A stretch of 64,000 bases of DNA from Pollenia angustigena (lineage: Eukaryota; Arthropoda; Insecta; Diptera; Polleniidae), in contig OV884059.1 in NCBI GenBank assembly GCA_930367215.1, positions 38,059,882-38,123,881 of the forward strand. The letters run 5' to 3'. The position numbers were made by a program, and so were the translations under genes. The notes under the pieces were generated by a model. It was not told the DNA's origin, did not search any database, and worked only from the letters and a program-made list of their open reading frames with translations. Shown here one piece after another: positions 34,420-46,277 of the stretch (positions are counted from its first letter, which is position 1; every line of letters starts with the position of its first letter).

Positions 34420-34677
34420 AGCCACACCACAATAGTGGAGAGGGTATTATGCATTTGTGCTGATATGTGTAATACCGTAAATATGCGTCCAGTACCCACC
34501 TTTAAGTATACCGACCGTCTCAGAACAACTTTCTGAGTCGATCTAACGATGTCCGTCCGGCTGGTTGGCATGCTGGATATCCATGTTAACCTCGTGTAAA
34601 AAGTACAGGTCGTAATTTCTGAAATAATTTCAAGAAATTTGATATATAGGTTAAAATTCTCCCGAGGACCAAACCTA
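34420..34677. repeat. Dispersed fly repeat (CACCACAATAGTGGAGAGGG)
   Basis: CACACCACAATAGTGGAGAG with ATGCATTTGTGCTGATATG recurs, diverged, at 61212-61275. A related CTCCACCACAACTAGTTGTG form is in the two long direct repeats (about 54283 and 63675). The inner ACCACAATAGTGG-type palindrome is shared. Confidence 0.6.
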
Positions 34678-35404
34678 TTTAAAATGGTCCGAATCGTAGG
34701 ACCAATAGGGAAGATAGGGGCAACTTCTGCCTCTCAAAAACTATCAAACCGATTTTAATTAAATTAATGAAATTGAGGATTGAAGGTGAATGATCAGACG
34801 ATAGATCATAGGAGGAACTAACTAGTACCTGATCGCGCTTGATGTTTTTAATTACAGCAAAGTCAATAAGGTCTGGTAGCTTGTTGAAGTCGGTTGGCCA
34901 ATAGGTAGGCTCACCACTCGATACGACATCAAAATTATTTGCAGTTACGGTATTGTATAGCTGATTACATCTAGGACTAAAAAGGCTGGAGCCCCAATAT
35001 GTATGCTTAGCGTTGTAATCGCCAGCAGCAATGAATTTATGGCCCAATGTGGAGAAGAAGTTGAGAAATTTATCGTGTTCAATTGTGTGCCTCGGGGGAC
35101 AATAAACGGATGACAACGTAAGTTTGAAATCAGTAAGATTTATAGATGTGGCCCGGATACCATCTTCTTCGAACTCTGGCAATGGTAAGTGACTGATGTG
35201 TTCATGCACAATTATGGCTGTGCCCCCACAAGCCCTTCCGCTGGGATGTTTTGTGTCATACGTAAGGTATCCATTTACCCTAAAGCAGTTTCTATGAAAA
35301 AAAGTGTGTTTCAGAGACGAGAAGTACGTCGATTTCATGCCTATGAAGAAAGTTTGCAACTTCGTGCTTATGTTGGGATAACCCGTTTGCATTCCAGAAA
35401 CATA
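34678..35404 (-). pseudogene. Jockey-like LINE, ORF2 endonuclease (truncated)
   Basis: The minus strand encodes an AP-type endonuclease: WNANGLSQHKHEV, LLVSETH, then after a frameshift in a poly-T run GYLTYDTKHPSGRACGGTAI, YCPPRH, AAGDYNAKHTYWGS and DLSSDHSPS. It is close to residues 1-220 of the intact Jockey ORF2 at 46274-48946. No RT domain: sequence homology ends near 34678, so the 3' half is deleted. Confidence 0.85.
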
Positions 35405-36850
35405 TTTTCACTGGTTAATTTTTTTTTGAGTAGAACTTGCAGGAGCATGTTCTGGTTTCGCATCATTTCCTGAAACATGTTCTGCATAGTGGTCATGAAG
35501 TTATTCATAGTTTGAATTAAATTTTCGATTGAGCTAGGCATATTTCCAGAAGGCATTTGAACCCCTTCCCTAGGAACATTAGCGTATGAAGGTTGCTTTG
35601 CGTTGAAAGTACTCGGGCGATTTTTCGAATTAGGGTTTTCTTTTAAAACTTGGGCATATGATTGGTTTTGTTTATTTGGTTGTGTAGTACTAGCAATAGA
35701 GCCAGCGGCTTGGCTGGGCGCGTATGACGGACCATTTTGAATTAAAGCAGGTTTTTTTAAATGCAAGAAGACTTTATAACTCCTATAGTTTGCCGTGTGA
35801 TTTTCGCCACAGTTGCTGCATTTCTTAACATTCGGGTCAGCTTTAGAACGATTACATTCGGCGGTTTTATGAGCGTCGCCACAAACCACACATACGTGAG
35901 GCAATTTACAATATGATTTCGTATACCCATATTCCTGGCAGTTTGTGCATTGGGAGGGACCCTTTCGTTTAATGGCTCCTCAACAGTTATTCTTCTGTTG
36001 AGTAGGTAACGCATGTTGTATATGGGATGAACTGAATTTTTGGTTTTGAAAACCGATGAATCAAACGATATCTCAACGCGGTGCATTGGTTGAGGAACTT
36101 TAATCCTGTTCAAAATGTTATGAACAGATTTTACCTCATACCCCTCTAGCTCTACGGCAGATTTTATTTCCTCTGTAGGAACAGAACTATCTTTGCCTTT
36201 TATGACAATAATCAAACCCTTAGCACTTTTTAATTGATATGTATAGTAACTTTTATTTTCAGCGTCCAGGTGTCTTGATATAATACGAAAGTTCGTTTCT
36301 GTACTGGCTTGAATTTTGGTCTCTTGAATTTGCCCGCGTCGTATAGAAACGACGTAGAAATTATTCTTACCTATAAGTTGAGTCAACTTGTTGACTATGC
36401 TATTTGATGTTTGCTCCCGCTGATAGATAGGTGCCGGTTTAACTTCTTTAGTGGCTGTTCCATTAGCAGATTCTTCATCGTCAGGTATGGATAGTACAGA
36501 GAATCTGTTACCACTTGTTGGCAAAGAGACTACGTTAGAGCCTTTGTATTGTTTGGCCATGCGTTCCTGTTGGGTGGAACTAGGGCTAGCCTTTCTCTTA
36601 GTTATTGTAATATATCTGTCCATGCCTGTTTGCACTTTAGTACTTTTTGGCACAGCTCCTGTATTTATTAATGCTAATCGTGATGTTCCAGGTTTTTCGT
36701 TATTATTCCTCTGGTCAGACGACTTCACACTTTGAACCACATTTACGGTCGGATCAACACACTTGCTCAGGTTGGGCACACTTGCACTTAAATTGCTGTA
36801 CGGAAAACCAGTTGCGCTGGCAATTTTTGCACTTAAATAATTTTTTATTT
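35368..36850 (-). pseudogene. Jockey-like LINE, ORF1 gag with zinc knuckles
   Basis: The minus-strand frame from about 36850 through M at 36779 encodes a Jockey-type RNA-binding protein: a low-complexity N terminus, then the NFRIISRHLDAENKSYYTYQ / EGYEVKSVHNILNR RRM-like region. A frameshift lies near 35950, followed by three CCHC-type knuckles (CTNCQEYGYTKSYC, CVVCGDAHKTAEC, CSNCGENHTANYRSC-like, the last Cys lost). It ends MLLQVLLKKK, as the gag end does in front of the other Jockey. The known role of this protein is to bind LINE RNA in RNPs. Confidence 0.8.
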
Positions 36851-37413
36851 AAGATAAACAGAACTGTTAGATAAACAGAACTGTCAGATTACATTCAAAA
36901 ATACTTCTACAACATATGGAAAAAGCTTGTGGTTAATGACTTAGATAAACATAGTTACCAGATTGAAAGGTTTCAATTTTAATCAGTGCTGTCAGATCAG
37001 AAAACCTATGGAATAGAAGTTTTGGCTTATGGCTTAGATAAACAGAACTGTCAGATTACATTCAAATATACTTCTACAACATATGGAAAAAGTTTGTGGT
37101 TAATGACTTAGATAAACATAGTTACCAGATTGAAATGTTTCAATTTTAATCAGTGCTGTCAGATCAGAACACCTATGAAATAGAAGTTTTGGCTTATGAC
37201 TTTGATAAACAGAGCTGCCAGATTACAATCAAGTATACCTCTAAAACATATGGAAAAAGCTTGTGGTTTATGTCTTTGATACACAGGCAACCATAATAAA
37301 TTAAAGAAAAAGAGGGTAGTTGTGGGTTCAATCCCCAACACATTTTGGAATGCTCCAACTTTTTGTGTGGAGAAAGTGCCGCTGAAGCCCCATAAACACA
37401 CTACTGTAAACAA
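36850..37413. repeat. Inverted second copy of the 800-1900 satellite
   Basis: Reverse complement of 806-1230-type sequence: the block with GAATGCTCCAACTTTTTGTG and CCCCATAAACACAC, then units with CAGATTGAAAGGTTTCAATT. Here it joins the 5' side of the Jockey relic and a BEL gag relic, with no hammerhead motif beside it. Confidence 0.8.
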
Positions 37414-37449
37414 TTAAATTAATTAAAAATTAAAAAAATATAACAAAAT

Positions 37450-37685
37450 TTCACAAAAACACTTGTATTCCTTGCTATAAGATTTTTTACTTTAAAAGAA
37501 TACATTAAACATTTTACCTGAGTTTCTGGGTCAAGCTTGGAGGCTATCAAATATAAAATTATTCCATCAGATATTTGATTTTTGGAGGCAATTGATTGTA
37601 GAGCGCGAAGATTTGTGTTTACTGAGTCGATAAATTCTCTTACAATGTCTACCTTTGGCCTTGACAAATTTTCATTAGCAAACAA
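37450..37685 (-). pseudogene. BEL/Pao gag relic, downstream piece
   Basis: NLSRPKVDIVREFIDSVNTN, LRALQSI and LIASKLDPETQVK match the BEL/Pao gag (DUF1759/1758-type) region that follows the piece at 40135-40489. The Penelope element 37686-40134 separates them. Confidence 0.65.
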
Positions 37686-39779
37686 ATGGACAGAACAAAA
37701 TACATAAGAGAAGAAGTGAGGACAAAACAGCTGATTAAATTAAATAAACTTAAAGAAAAACAGTTTAAATCACACGGACTAATTTTTAATAATCATTGGT
37801 TTGAAAATAAAACAACAATAAATATACCTATGGAATGTAAATGGATACTCTCGTTAGGAAAGAAGTTTGCATTACCAGTAACTGATAAAAATTTTTCTCC
37901 AATAAATATAATCGCGGATATAGAACAATGCATCCAAGACATGGACGAAAATGCAGACAAAGAAAAGGATATAGCAAGAACTAAGCTGGCAAATAGTATA
38001 ACTGGTTTTAAAAGAAAAATTAAAAATACTCCCAGGGAAAAATTTATTTCAACTGTTTTTGAAAAAACTGAACAATTTTTAAAAAAGCACCAAGAAATTA
38101 TCATAATAAAGGCAGACAAAGGCAACAAAACGGTAGCCATGTACAAAAAGGATTATGACCAAAAAATGGAAAATCTTCTACAAGACAAAAATACCTACAG
38201 AACAATAAGAACTGACCCGACTCAAAAACTTCAGAAACAAAATAACAACATCATATCAAACTTAGAAAAGAATGGATTCATTGATATGTGGCAAAAACGT
38301 AATCTTACTTGTCATGCGGCTGTTGCCCCAAGAATATACGGATTACCAAAAATCCATAAACCGGAAACCCCTCTTAGGCCAATTGTGTCATCAATACAAG
38401 TGCCATGTTACAATTTATCTAAATATTTAGGAAATATCCTTAAACATATTATATCTAGGGAATATAACATCAAAAATTCGTTTGAACTAAAAAATCATCT
38501 GTGTAATATAAAACTTGAGCCGAATGATATATTAGTATCTTTTGACGTCATCTCACTTTTCACAAATATTCCGGTACACACAGCCATTAAAAATATTATG
38601 GAAAAATGGCCAACAATAAGGAAATTTACAAACATTCCTAGACCGACGTTTTTAGAAATTTTGAAGTTCTGTCTTACGGACAATAATTACTTTGTTTATG
38701 GTAAAAAAGTAATTAATCAGATATTTGGTATGCCAATGGGCAACCCACTCTCTCCTACAATAGCGGATATTGTTCTTGATAATTTACTGGACGATGCAAT
38801 AAAAAAATTAAAAAATTAAAATATAAATATTAAATACATAGCAAAATATGTAGACGACATTTTCGCTATCATTAATAATGACGATAAGGACGAAATTCTT
38901 AAAACTTTAAATTCTCACCATCAAAAAATTAAATTCACCATCGAAATAGAAAAAAATAATGAAATAGCATACCTCGACGCAAAACTACGGAAAAATAAGG
39001 ACAACATTATTTTTAATTGGTACTCTAAGGAAACAGCTTCAGGCAGACTTATGAATTTTAACGCCACACAACCCAGAAGTCAGATTATAAATACAGCGAG
39101 AAATTTAATAGAGAGGGTACTGAAAATTAGTGACGAAATATTCCACAACAAAAATATAAACATAATACAAGAAATATTGATACAAAATAGTTTCCCTAAA
39201 AAATTAATAAATTCTTTAATAGACGACGTATTTAGACGATTAAATGAAAATAAGAAAATTGACAACACTGATGAAATGGAAAACAAAAAATTCTACAGTG
39301 TACCATACATCCCTGGCCTTACTGACAACAGAAACATGATAATAACACTGAAACAAAATAACATATGTTTTGCGTATAAGCCTAACAAAACAACAAATGC
39401 AATATTCACTAAAATAAAGGCGCCAGTAGAAAAACAACAACAAAATAACGTTGTTTATGAAATAAGATGTAAAGGAAACAACGAAGAACTCTGTGATCAG
39501 GTGTATATAGGAACAACAAAGAGAGCTTTATCAACAAGGATAGGAGAACACAAGATGGATATAACGCGGCAGAAAGAAACAACAGCACTAGCAATGCATA
39601 TGATTAGTTCACACCATGCACCAGATTTTCAACGTATTAGAATACTAGACAAGGAGGAAAATATGAGAAAGAGATTTACGAAGGAAAGCTTGAGAATTCA
39701 GCAAAACATAAAAAAGACAATGAATTTGAAAGAAGACACCAACAACATATGTGCAAGTTATAGAGTAGCCATCAAATAA
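37686..39779 (+). pseudogene. Penelope-like element copy 2: RT plus GIY-YIG endonuclease, one internal stop
   Basis: Single-protein retroelement: reverse transcriptase fused to a GIY-YIG endonuclease, which nicks the target and primes cDNA. The frame is continuous for 697 codons except for TAA at 38817-38819. RT signatures: PRIYGLPKIHKP (about 38333), PIVSS, LVSFDVISLFTNIP, GMPMGNPLSPTIAD and the active site YVDDIF (about 38844-38861, just after the stop). Endonuclease: VVYEIRCKG (GIY), VYIGTT (YIG) and TRIGEHKMD (about 39450-39560). A single reversion would open the frame, so the copy is young. It begins with an ATG directly at the insertion edge, so some N-terminal or 5' sequence may be missing. 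It is inserted in a BEL gag relic. Confidence 0.9.
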
Positions 39780-40134
39780 ACTTGTATCACAGTTGTTAAA
39801 TATTATGTGTTTAAAAATAATTCGAAGTTTTTATGTTTATTGTATTATATATGTTAAATGTAAAAATTTTAGTTTTTAAAGTTTGTTTTTTAATGTAATA
39901 ATATATAAAAAATGTAAGTTCTAAATGTTATTTGGTAAATAATTGTTAATTAATGTCATGCTTTAATTAAATAGACGATCCCCAGAAGAAGTCGACAAAA
40001 AATCGACGAAACGTCGGGAAAAAAATGTATTAAAATTGTGTTTTTAATTACATTAAATATTATAGGCCGTATTAGCTTAAGAAGGAAATACAAACAGATA
40101 AATACAAATTGGCCAAATAAAAAAACCACATAAA
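39780..40134 (+). other. Penelope copy 2, 3' UTR
   Basis: Contains the hammerhead-like motif and the conserved end TAGGCCGTATTAGCTTAA at about 40063-40080, as in copy 1. The edge against the BEL relic is near 40134. Confidence 0.7.
39974..40015 (+). ncRNA. Hammerhead-like motif, Penelope copy 2
   Basis: GACG (39974-39977) and CGTC (40012-40015) form helix III. AUC gives a legal NUH cleavage triplet. GUCGA/UCGAC form helix II with a CAAAAAA loop, and GAAA is kept. The core box is CAGAAGA rather than CUGANGA (U to A), which should weaken or stop cleavage. Helix I is only vestigial. Confidence 0.6.
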
Positions 40135-40489
40135 TCGCGAATATTTGTTCTATGTGACTCTGAAAAATTAATCTTTTGTTATCATAACGCGACTTAAGAA
40201 GTTCTATAGCGTTGTAGTAGTTCTCTACAGTGATATCTAGTGACTGCATTATCAGTTAGAAAAGAACGCAAATGTTGAAATTAGAAATCGGTGACAAGTC
40301 AGCATTGTCATGAACTAAAATACAAAACATATTATAAAATTCTGTCCAATCGTTGTAGTTACCGCTAAACTTTGTTAGTTGCAATGGTGGAAGATGAGGT
40401 TTGGATGGTTGGTGTAATGAAGTAGCTGCAAATTGAGTGCTACTCATGGGGGGCTCATTTATGTTTGCCCGTTTGTGTTTGTGGCACAA
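40135..40489 (-). pseudogene. BEL/Pao gag relic, upstream piece
   Basis: Minus strand: LPPLQLTKFSGNYNDWTEFY then NMFCILVHDN, followed (after a deletion and stop) by SLDITVENYYNAIELLKSRY and DNKRLIFQSHIEQIF. This is the standard N-terminal gag signature of BEL/Pao elements (LPxxxLPxFSGxxxxWxxF). Its continuation is at 37450-37685. Confidence 0.75.
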
Positions 40490-40714
40490 GCTCTAATGTT
40501 TACATTTGTACTTTAATTTGTACAAATAAAAATTTCGACGAAAGTGGACAAAAAACATAATTAACAAATGTATTCAGGTTTTCAAGACAAAGTCTTGACA
40601 GAAAGAATACGAAAAAAACAAAGGAAAGAAGGCAACATGTAATTTGAAATTTAAGTGATAATAACAGCAAATTTCGAACCACCAGTACTACTGGTTAATA
40701 ATTGATGTTTGACT

Positions 40715-40840
40715 GTTGGCTTAACGGGTACCGCAGTGGTGCAGTGGGTAGAGCTCAAAGATCTTCCGACGATAGAATGTGGTGATTCTTGAAACATGTA
40801 AAGATCAACCCGGGTTCGAATCCCAGCTCAGCCAAGAAGA
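40715..40840 (+). ncRNA. tRNA-like Pol III promoter unit, probable SINE head
   Basis: TGGTGCAGTGGG (40737-40748) fits an A box and GGTTCGAATCC (40813-40823) is a perfect B box. TTGGCT and AGCCAA could close an acceptor-like stem. The A-B spacing (65 nt between boxes) is too long for a plain tRNA, so a tRNA-derived SINE or an intron-bearing relic is likely. Confidence 0.5.
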
Positions 40841-41260
40841 ATTATCAGTAAATTTTAATCAAAGTTCCAAGTTGTAAAATTCCTTCCCTCAGTGAAAATA
40901 ATTTAATGAGAATTTAATTTGATGAACTCAAGCCTAATTAAAGAATACAAAAAAAAACTTTTATGTTGGATTTTTAATATGACATTAAGGCTTATTATAC
41001 TAAATGTATTACCCATGCGAATTATTTATATTGTATTATTGAAGAAGACATTATAGTTTTCATTTTTTTTATTACAAAATATTGAACAAAACATTAAAAT
41101 TCAGTTAAAATTTGTAACGTAAATTTAAAATGTAGTACAAAAATAGTTATTATTGAACAAAACAATAATATAATTCAAGTAAATTTTTTGTATTAAATAA
41201 ATTATATATAATACTATTTAAAGCTTTTAATTGATAACACAGCCCGACAAAATTAAAAAA
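40841..41260. other. AT-rich DNA
   Basis: No gene supported. The first ~80 bases may be the body of the SINE-like unit. Confidence 0.35.
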
Positions 41261-42211
41261 AATTTTGGTGCGCTGAATTCAAATCTGTAATCAGTTTGTC
41301 TCTATCAGCTCTAGTTTTCATGATATAGCTTATTTGTGTTTTTAAAAAAGATGATGTGACTGAAATGCAAATATCTTCAAAAATTGTAAACAGATTATGC
41401 ATTTCTTTCTTTTTAGTAAAAGGTTATAAAATTTCTAAAATAACCATGGATTGCTTGTGAAGATTGGTTAAGAAATGACAGAATTACAGGGGACAAAATT
41501 TCAAGCTTCATTGAAAATTTTATGATTTTGTTCAATTTTGTTCTTTTCAATTTATTTTTTTTTAACCAATGATTTAAAAATCCTAATGTTTTATCGCATA
41601 CGACATTAGATTATTTTAATATGAACATTTTGAGCCCAACAAGACATAGATTGGTACAAAAATGACAAAGCTACAGAAGATTTAGTAAGTTAACCCACAG
41701 AGAAATTCAATAATTTCAAGCAATTTTTAATATTTATTGTTACTAAAAATTTAGCTTTGTATATTTATTTGTTGAGGGTTAATTCAATAAATCTTCTGTA
41801 GCTTTGTCATTTTTGCACAGAAATTAGTCTCGTTGGGCGCAAAATGTTCGTAGCAAAATAAACTAATGTCCCATGTAATAAAACAATAAACTTTTCAGTT
41901 GTTTTATTTTAAAAAAATAACTTCAAAAGAACAAAATTGCAAAAAATCATAAAATTTTTCATACATTTTCAGATTTTGTCCACTGTAACTCTGTCATTTC
42001 TTGACCAATGTTTACAAGCGACCCATGGTTATCTTAAAAATTTTATAACCTTTCACTAGAAAAAAAGAATTACATAATCCCTTTAAAATTCTTGAAGATA
42101 TTTGCATTTCAGTCACATCATCTTTTTTAAAAACACAAATAAGCTATATCATGAAAACTAGAGCTGATAGAGACAAACTTGTTACAGATTTGAATTCAGC
42201 GCACCAAAATT
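41261..42211. mobile_element. 951-bp foldback element (long palindrome)
   Basis: The left arm (41261 to about 41700) and right arm (about 41775 to 42211) are reverse complements with scattered differences. Outer ends are AATTTTGGTGCGCTGAATTC and its complement; inner sequence GACAAAGCTACAGAAGATTT is opposed by AATCTTCTGTAGCTTTGTC. The loop is about 70 bases. It looks like a foldback-type MITE; a transcript would make a ~440-bp double-stranded hairpin. Confidence 0.88.
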
Positions 42212-42527
42212 AACTAGAATCAGTTGATAAATTCAAAGAAGCAAATTGAGTGTTGGCCTGTGTAATTTGTGTTTATAATTTTTAAAATTTATTACAAAAA
42301 TTGTTTTTTACCCTTAAAAAGGTTGAGTTAAATATAAAATTTATTCAGACAGTAAAACAAAAGTTAGTAACGAACATTTTCAATTTAAAATTCGCTATCG
42401 TTTGAAAAATCTTTACTCTTAACTTTTTTTCTCCTTCAGGAATGAAACAATGATATTTTTGTGTTCCATGGCTAGTAGCGAAAAAGTGCCATTCAGCAAT
42501 GCATCCAAAATCTGCCATTTTGTTGCT

Positions 42528-42720
42528 TGTGCATTGTTCCAATGAAATCCTATGACAGAATCTTGAATAGTAAATGACACTTTTTCAGAAAAATCAGAAA
42601 CAACAACATATTCGTTTTCTTTTACAGATGATTTTTTGTATGTTAAAAAGGCATTCTGTTGTTTTGATATAAAAGAATGTGGAAGTAAATCTAAAAAAAT
42701 CGTCGGTTGGTTGGATCATC
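42528..42720 (-). pseudogene. Fragment of an orphan transposon-borne family ('HWNNAQAT')
   Basis: Minus strand: LLPHSFISKQQNAFLTYKKS, KENEYVVVSDFSEKVSFTIQ and GFHWNNAQAT. I recognise the ADFxENYSFxxQDxxxxxHWNNxQAT pattern of a multi-copy family of unannotated proteins in insects and cnidarians. Function is unknown to me; its copy number suggests mobile DNA. The Asp in SDF and the HWN could be catalytic, but that is a guess. Further broken similarity may extend to about 42910. Confidence 0.5.
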
Positions 42721-42949
42721 GTTCCAATTTGGCTCTATCAGTAATTATCCATTGTTTATAGTTACTTTATTTCATCGATGTAATTTTCTTCGAATAATTG
42801 ACGAAGTGTATCTATTAATATATCTGTTGCAGGACAAAATTTACACTTTCCAATATAGCAGCATGGAAATTCTGAAGAGCACACAATTTTTTAAAACAGA
42901 CTTTGTATGATTCCATTTCATTTTTGTTAATTTTTTTTTAATTAAAAGA

Positions 42950-44745
42950 GTGAAGGTTAGGTTAGGTTAAGAAGGGTTATGCGCCCAAGGGCACACTTTC
43001 ACTCGGAGACCAGTACGTTCTATTGTGAATACCTTCAATGAAAAGAGAAAAGTAGAGAATGTAAAGAAAATAAGTATAAGATGGATAGAAACCCCTCTCT
43101 ACAGAAACAGCCGCACTATTTCCCAGTAGATCAGCCGGATTACATCCAGCGATGCACCCCAGTTCGTCGTAAAACCTATCTCCTAGCTACCTCTGCCTGA
43201 AACCCTGCATTCTCGGAAATGGCAATCTGCAGAAGTCCGGTATGGTGTTGTAGCATCTGCCCGTAAAAGCCCTAACAGGACAATGACTCGTTAAGAACCC
43301 TATAAGTGTTCTAAGACCACCGCTATCCAATCCCAGTAGAACGCTGATTGCCCCCGCGTCCAATCTGGGACATAGTGCCGGACACCCTGCAATCCATTCT
43401 GTCCCTCCAGGATCGGTTAACGTCATCACGGAATTTCTCCCGTATCACCCCATAGGAGTAACAAAGGGGGGGCTTAACCTCCCCTGTCCCTTACCGCTTA
43501 GTTCGTCCGCCACCTCATTTCCATCAACCATGCAGTGTCCAGGTACCCAACACAGTCTTACATTGAATGAATGCCTCCATGACTTCACCAAGAGCATTCC
43601 TACACCGAGCGACCAGGCACGATCGCACTGTTTAATTTTTTAATGCAATAAGCGCCGCCAGACTATCGACGTAAATTGCCAAAAAGATCCAAAAACGATG
43701 TGTTCCAGTATCACCTCCGTAGCCCTCCAGATCGCTAGGATCTCAGCCAGGAAGACACTGCACTCATCTGGGAGTCTGAATGATATTTTTACCTCTGTGT
43801 CCGCGATATATACACCGGCACCAGTGCTGGTTTCCATCTTGGATCCATCTGTAAATACTGCCCACCCCTCAAACAGTCCATTGGATCCACGCCAGATTTC
43901 CCTATCCGGGAACTCCACCGGTGGTGTTGTACTGAAGTCCAGGGTCATAGTCCTATGATCCGAAATTCCCTCGAGAATACTACTCTGATCAAGCAGACCC
44001 ACCTCGTACAAAATCCTCGTGTGATCATCCCGCCTAGGTCTAACTAAGAAAGACTCGTAAAGTCTGAGTAAGTTCCTAGCACCCACACTCCTCACATAAT
44101 GCTCAATAGGGGACGGATACAGTAGGATGTCCAGCGCTACCTGTGGAGTGCTTCTCCTTATGCCTGTGATGCCAAGAGATGCACTCCTTTGAATCTTGCT
44201 GAGCATCTTCCTATAGCTATTCACCCTCAACGCCCCCACCAAACAGTGCATCCATAGGTAAGTATAGGCCTAACCACCGATGAGTAAATCCAGTTTACCA
44301 TATCCGGCCTCAGACCCCAGTTCTTACCGATGGAGTTCCTGCATGAGTAGTAGGCATTGAGTCCCCTTCTCATCCTCTCCTGAGTATTTCTCTTCCAAGA
44401 CAGTTTGCTGTCCAGAAAGTTACCCAAATACTTTGCACTGGCCGATAGAGATAACTCGACGCCATCTAGCACTGGCCGCCTAAATCACTCTATCCTGTAC
44501 CTTCTGGTAAATAGCACCAGCTCAGTCTTCACAGGGTTAACACACAGTCCCCTGTCCTTTACCCATGCCAAGAGTTGCTGGGCAAACTCACCTGCATAAT
44601 TTCCCTGATCGTGGACAGTAAATTTTCCCAGCAGAACTATATCGTCCGCATAGGCAACAACTTTCCTGCCCATAGAATCAAATGACCTGAGAATCCCGTT
44701 GACCGCAAGCAGCCACAGTAGAGGCGATAGTGTGATAAAAACCAA
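42950..44745 (-). pseudogene. LOA-type LINE copy A: RT thumb and RNase H (5'-truncated)
   Basis: Minus strand. SPLLWLLAVNGIL and VVAYADDIVLL (the YADD active site, about 44650) come first, then VNPVKTELVLF, KYLGNFLDSKLSWKRN, RPILTYGCTVWW, KIQRSASLGITGIRRSTP and an RNase H start AVFTDGSKMETSTGAGVYI at about 43840. A frameshift lies near 44475 and further damage below 43640. RNase H after RT fits the LOA/I group. The 3' end is near 42955, with TTAACCTAACCTAACC-type sequence. The EN and the first half of RT are absent. Confidence 0.85.
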
Positions 44746-46225
44746 ATTTTACTAACCTTTCCGGATAGGGGTAAATTATTCTAAAGAGTATAGTATATTT
44801 ATGAAATTTACTTAATTTTAATTTAGAAACATTTTGTCGAAAAATTTTTCATTCAAATTTAAATTTCATTGAGGAAAGTCTGAAAAGTAAATAATTATTT
44901 CAAGAGGAAGGAGACTAATTGATTATAAGAGGAAATATTTTGGAATTTTCATTGCTAATATTGCAAATTTGTATAAAGAATAGCCTTTCTTTTAAAATAC
45001 TAAATTTTGCATACCTTTTAAACGGTAAGGAAACTTATTATTATATTTTTTCTTGTGAAACTCTTGAATTATTATTTTGTGGTCTTTCTGCTGTTTGTAG
45101 GATATCTGTTCCTTTATATATTGGATCCTTTAAAAAATAAATTAGATAAAGAATCCGGCATTTGTGTCAATTTCTGTGACTTATTGGTGGAAAGGATCTT
45201 TTTAAATTGCAATTGGGAACTAAATAACACGTTAGTGTGGAATCTGTTACAATTGTGGAACCTTGTCGAGTAGAGAAACCTAACAGTATTCTCGATAAAT
45301 AAATAGATACTTTTCCAGCTTTTAAGATTTGCCAAAATTTTCCTGCAAGTGAACCCATTAATACCTTATCACCCACATATAAAATTAGGGTGACCAACGG
45401 TTTGATATGTATTTTTAATTTTTTTTTAAACCTTTTAGTTTCATATCTTTTTTATTACATTTGCTCGGACTTTTAAGTTTTTTATTTATATTGAATTCGA
45501 TTAAAAATCGGTTTTTTTTTTAAATTTTAAAAATTAATTAACTTTAAAATTTTTTCTTAAATTACCAGAATGGTACTGTAATGGTCACCTAAATTGTTAA
45601 TTATCCATAAACTTAAAAAAAAAGTCTATTTACGAATATTTCAATTACCTTTAAACTTAGAGGAAACTACACTCAAATGTATGCGTTGTAATATGTAGAA
45701 AAATATACGTTTTCGTAGATATTATAAGACATACATACATATTTAAATTTAACATACATATAAAAAAAAAACATATCGATTAATTGGTTGATCATAATAA
45801 GAATACGTATCCTGTCTAAAGTCTTCCGGCGCCTGAGGACATCGATGGAGAAATCATATACTAAGTAAGTGAATTAATTCATATTTGTGTTTTTTTTATA
45901 TTCTTATTTATATCATCCATATTCAAAAACACTATTTTTGTTTAAACCCTTTTCATACGTAACATAATAACTAATTTTTTTTTTGTTTTCTCTTGAAATT
46001 TAAAAAAAATAGAAAGGTAAATAATATATACCGTAATAACTTCTTTTAATTTAATTAATAGTTGTTAAAACTATTAGATATACATTCGTTACTAACTATT
46101 AATTGTTACTACAAATTTTACGGGTTTTTAACATAAAAAATAAATGATAAATTTCAATTTGTGACCAATTGTGACCTTTTCTGATAATTTTCAATCTTTA
46201 AATATATATGTTAATATTCATTGTT
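44746..46225. other. AT-rich DNA without supported features
   Basis: Several short open frames have no domain. Nothing recognisable on either strand. Confidence 0.4.
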
Positions 46226-46235
46226 AAATAAATTT

Positions 46236-46277
46236 AAAAAATCGATGTTATTGCAAGCTGTACTCAAAAAGCCATGA
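46236..46277 (+). pseudogene. Last codons of the Jockey ORF1
   Basis: ATGTTATTGCAAGCTGTACT (46245 on) encodes MLLQAVLKKP-stop, matching the MLLQVLLKKK end of the other Jockey gag. The TGA overlaps the next ATG as ATGA (46274-46277), an arrangement used for coupled re-initiation. Confidence 0.7.

Noticed and set aside
42345..42542. 65-codon minus frame (MEQCTSNKMADFG...)
   Set aside because: Out of frame with the HWNNAQAT family reading on the same strand; a shadow.
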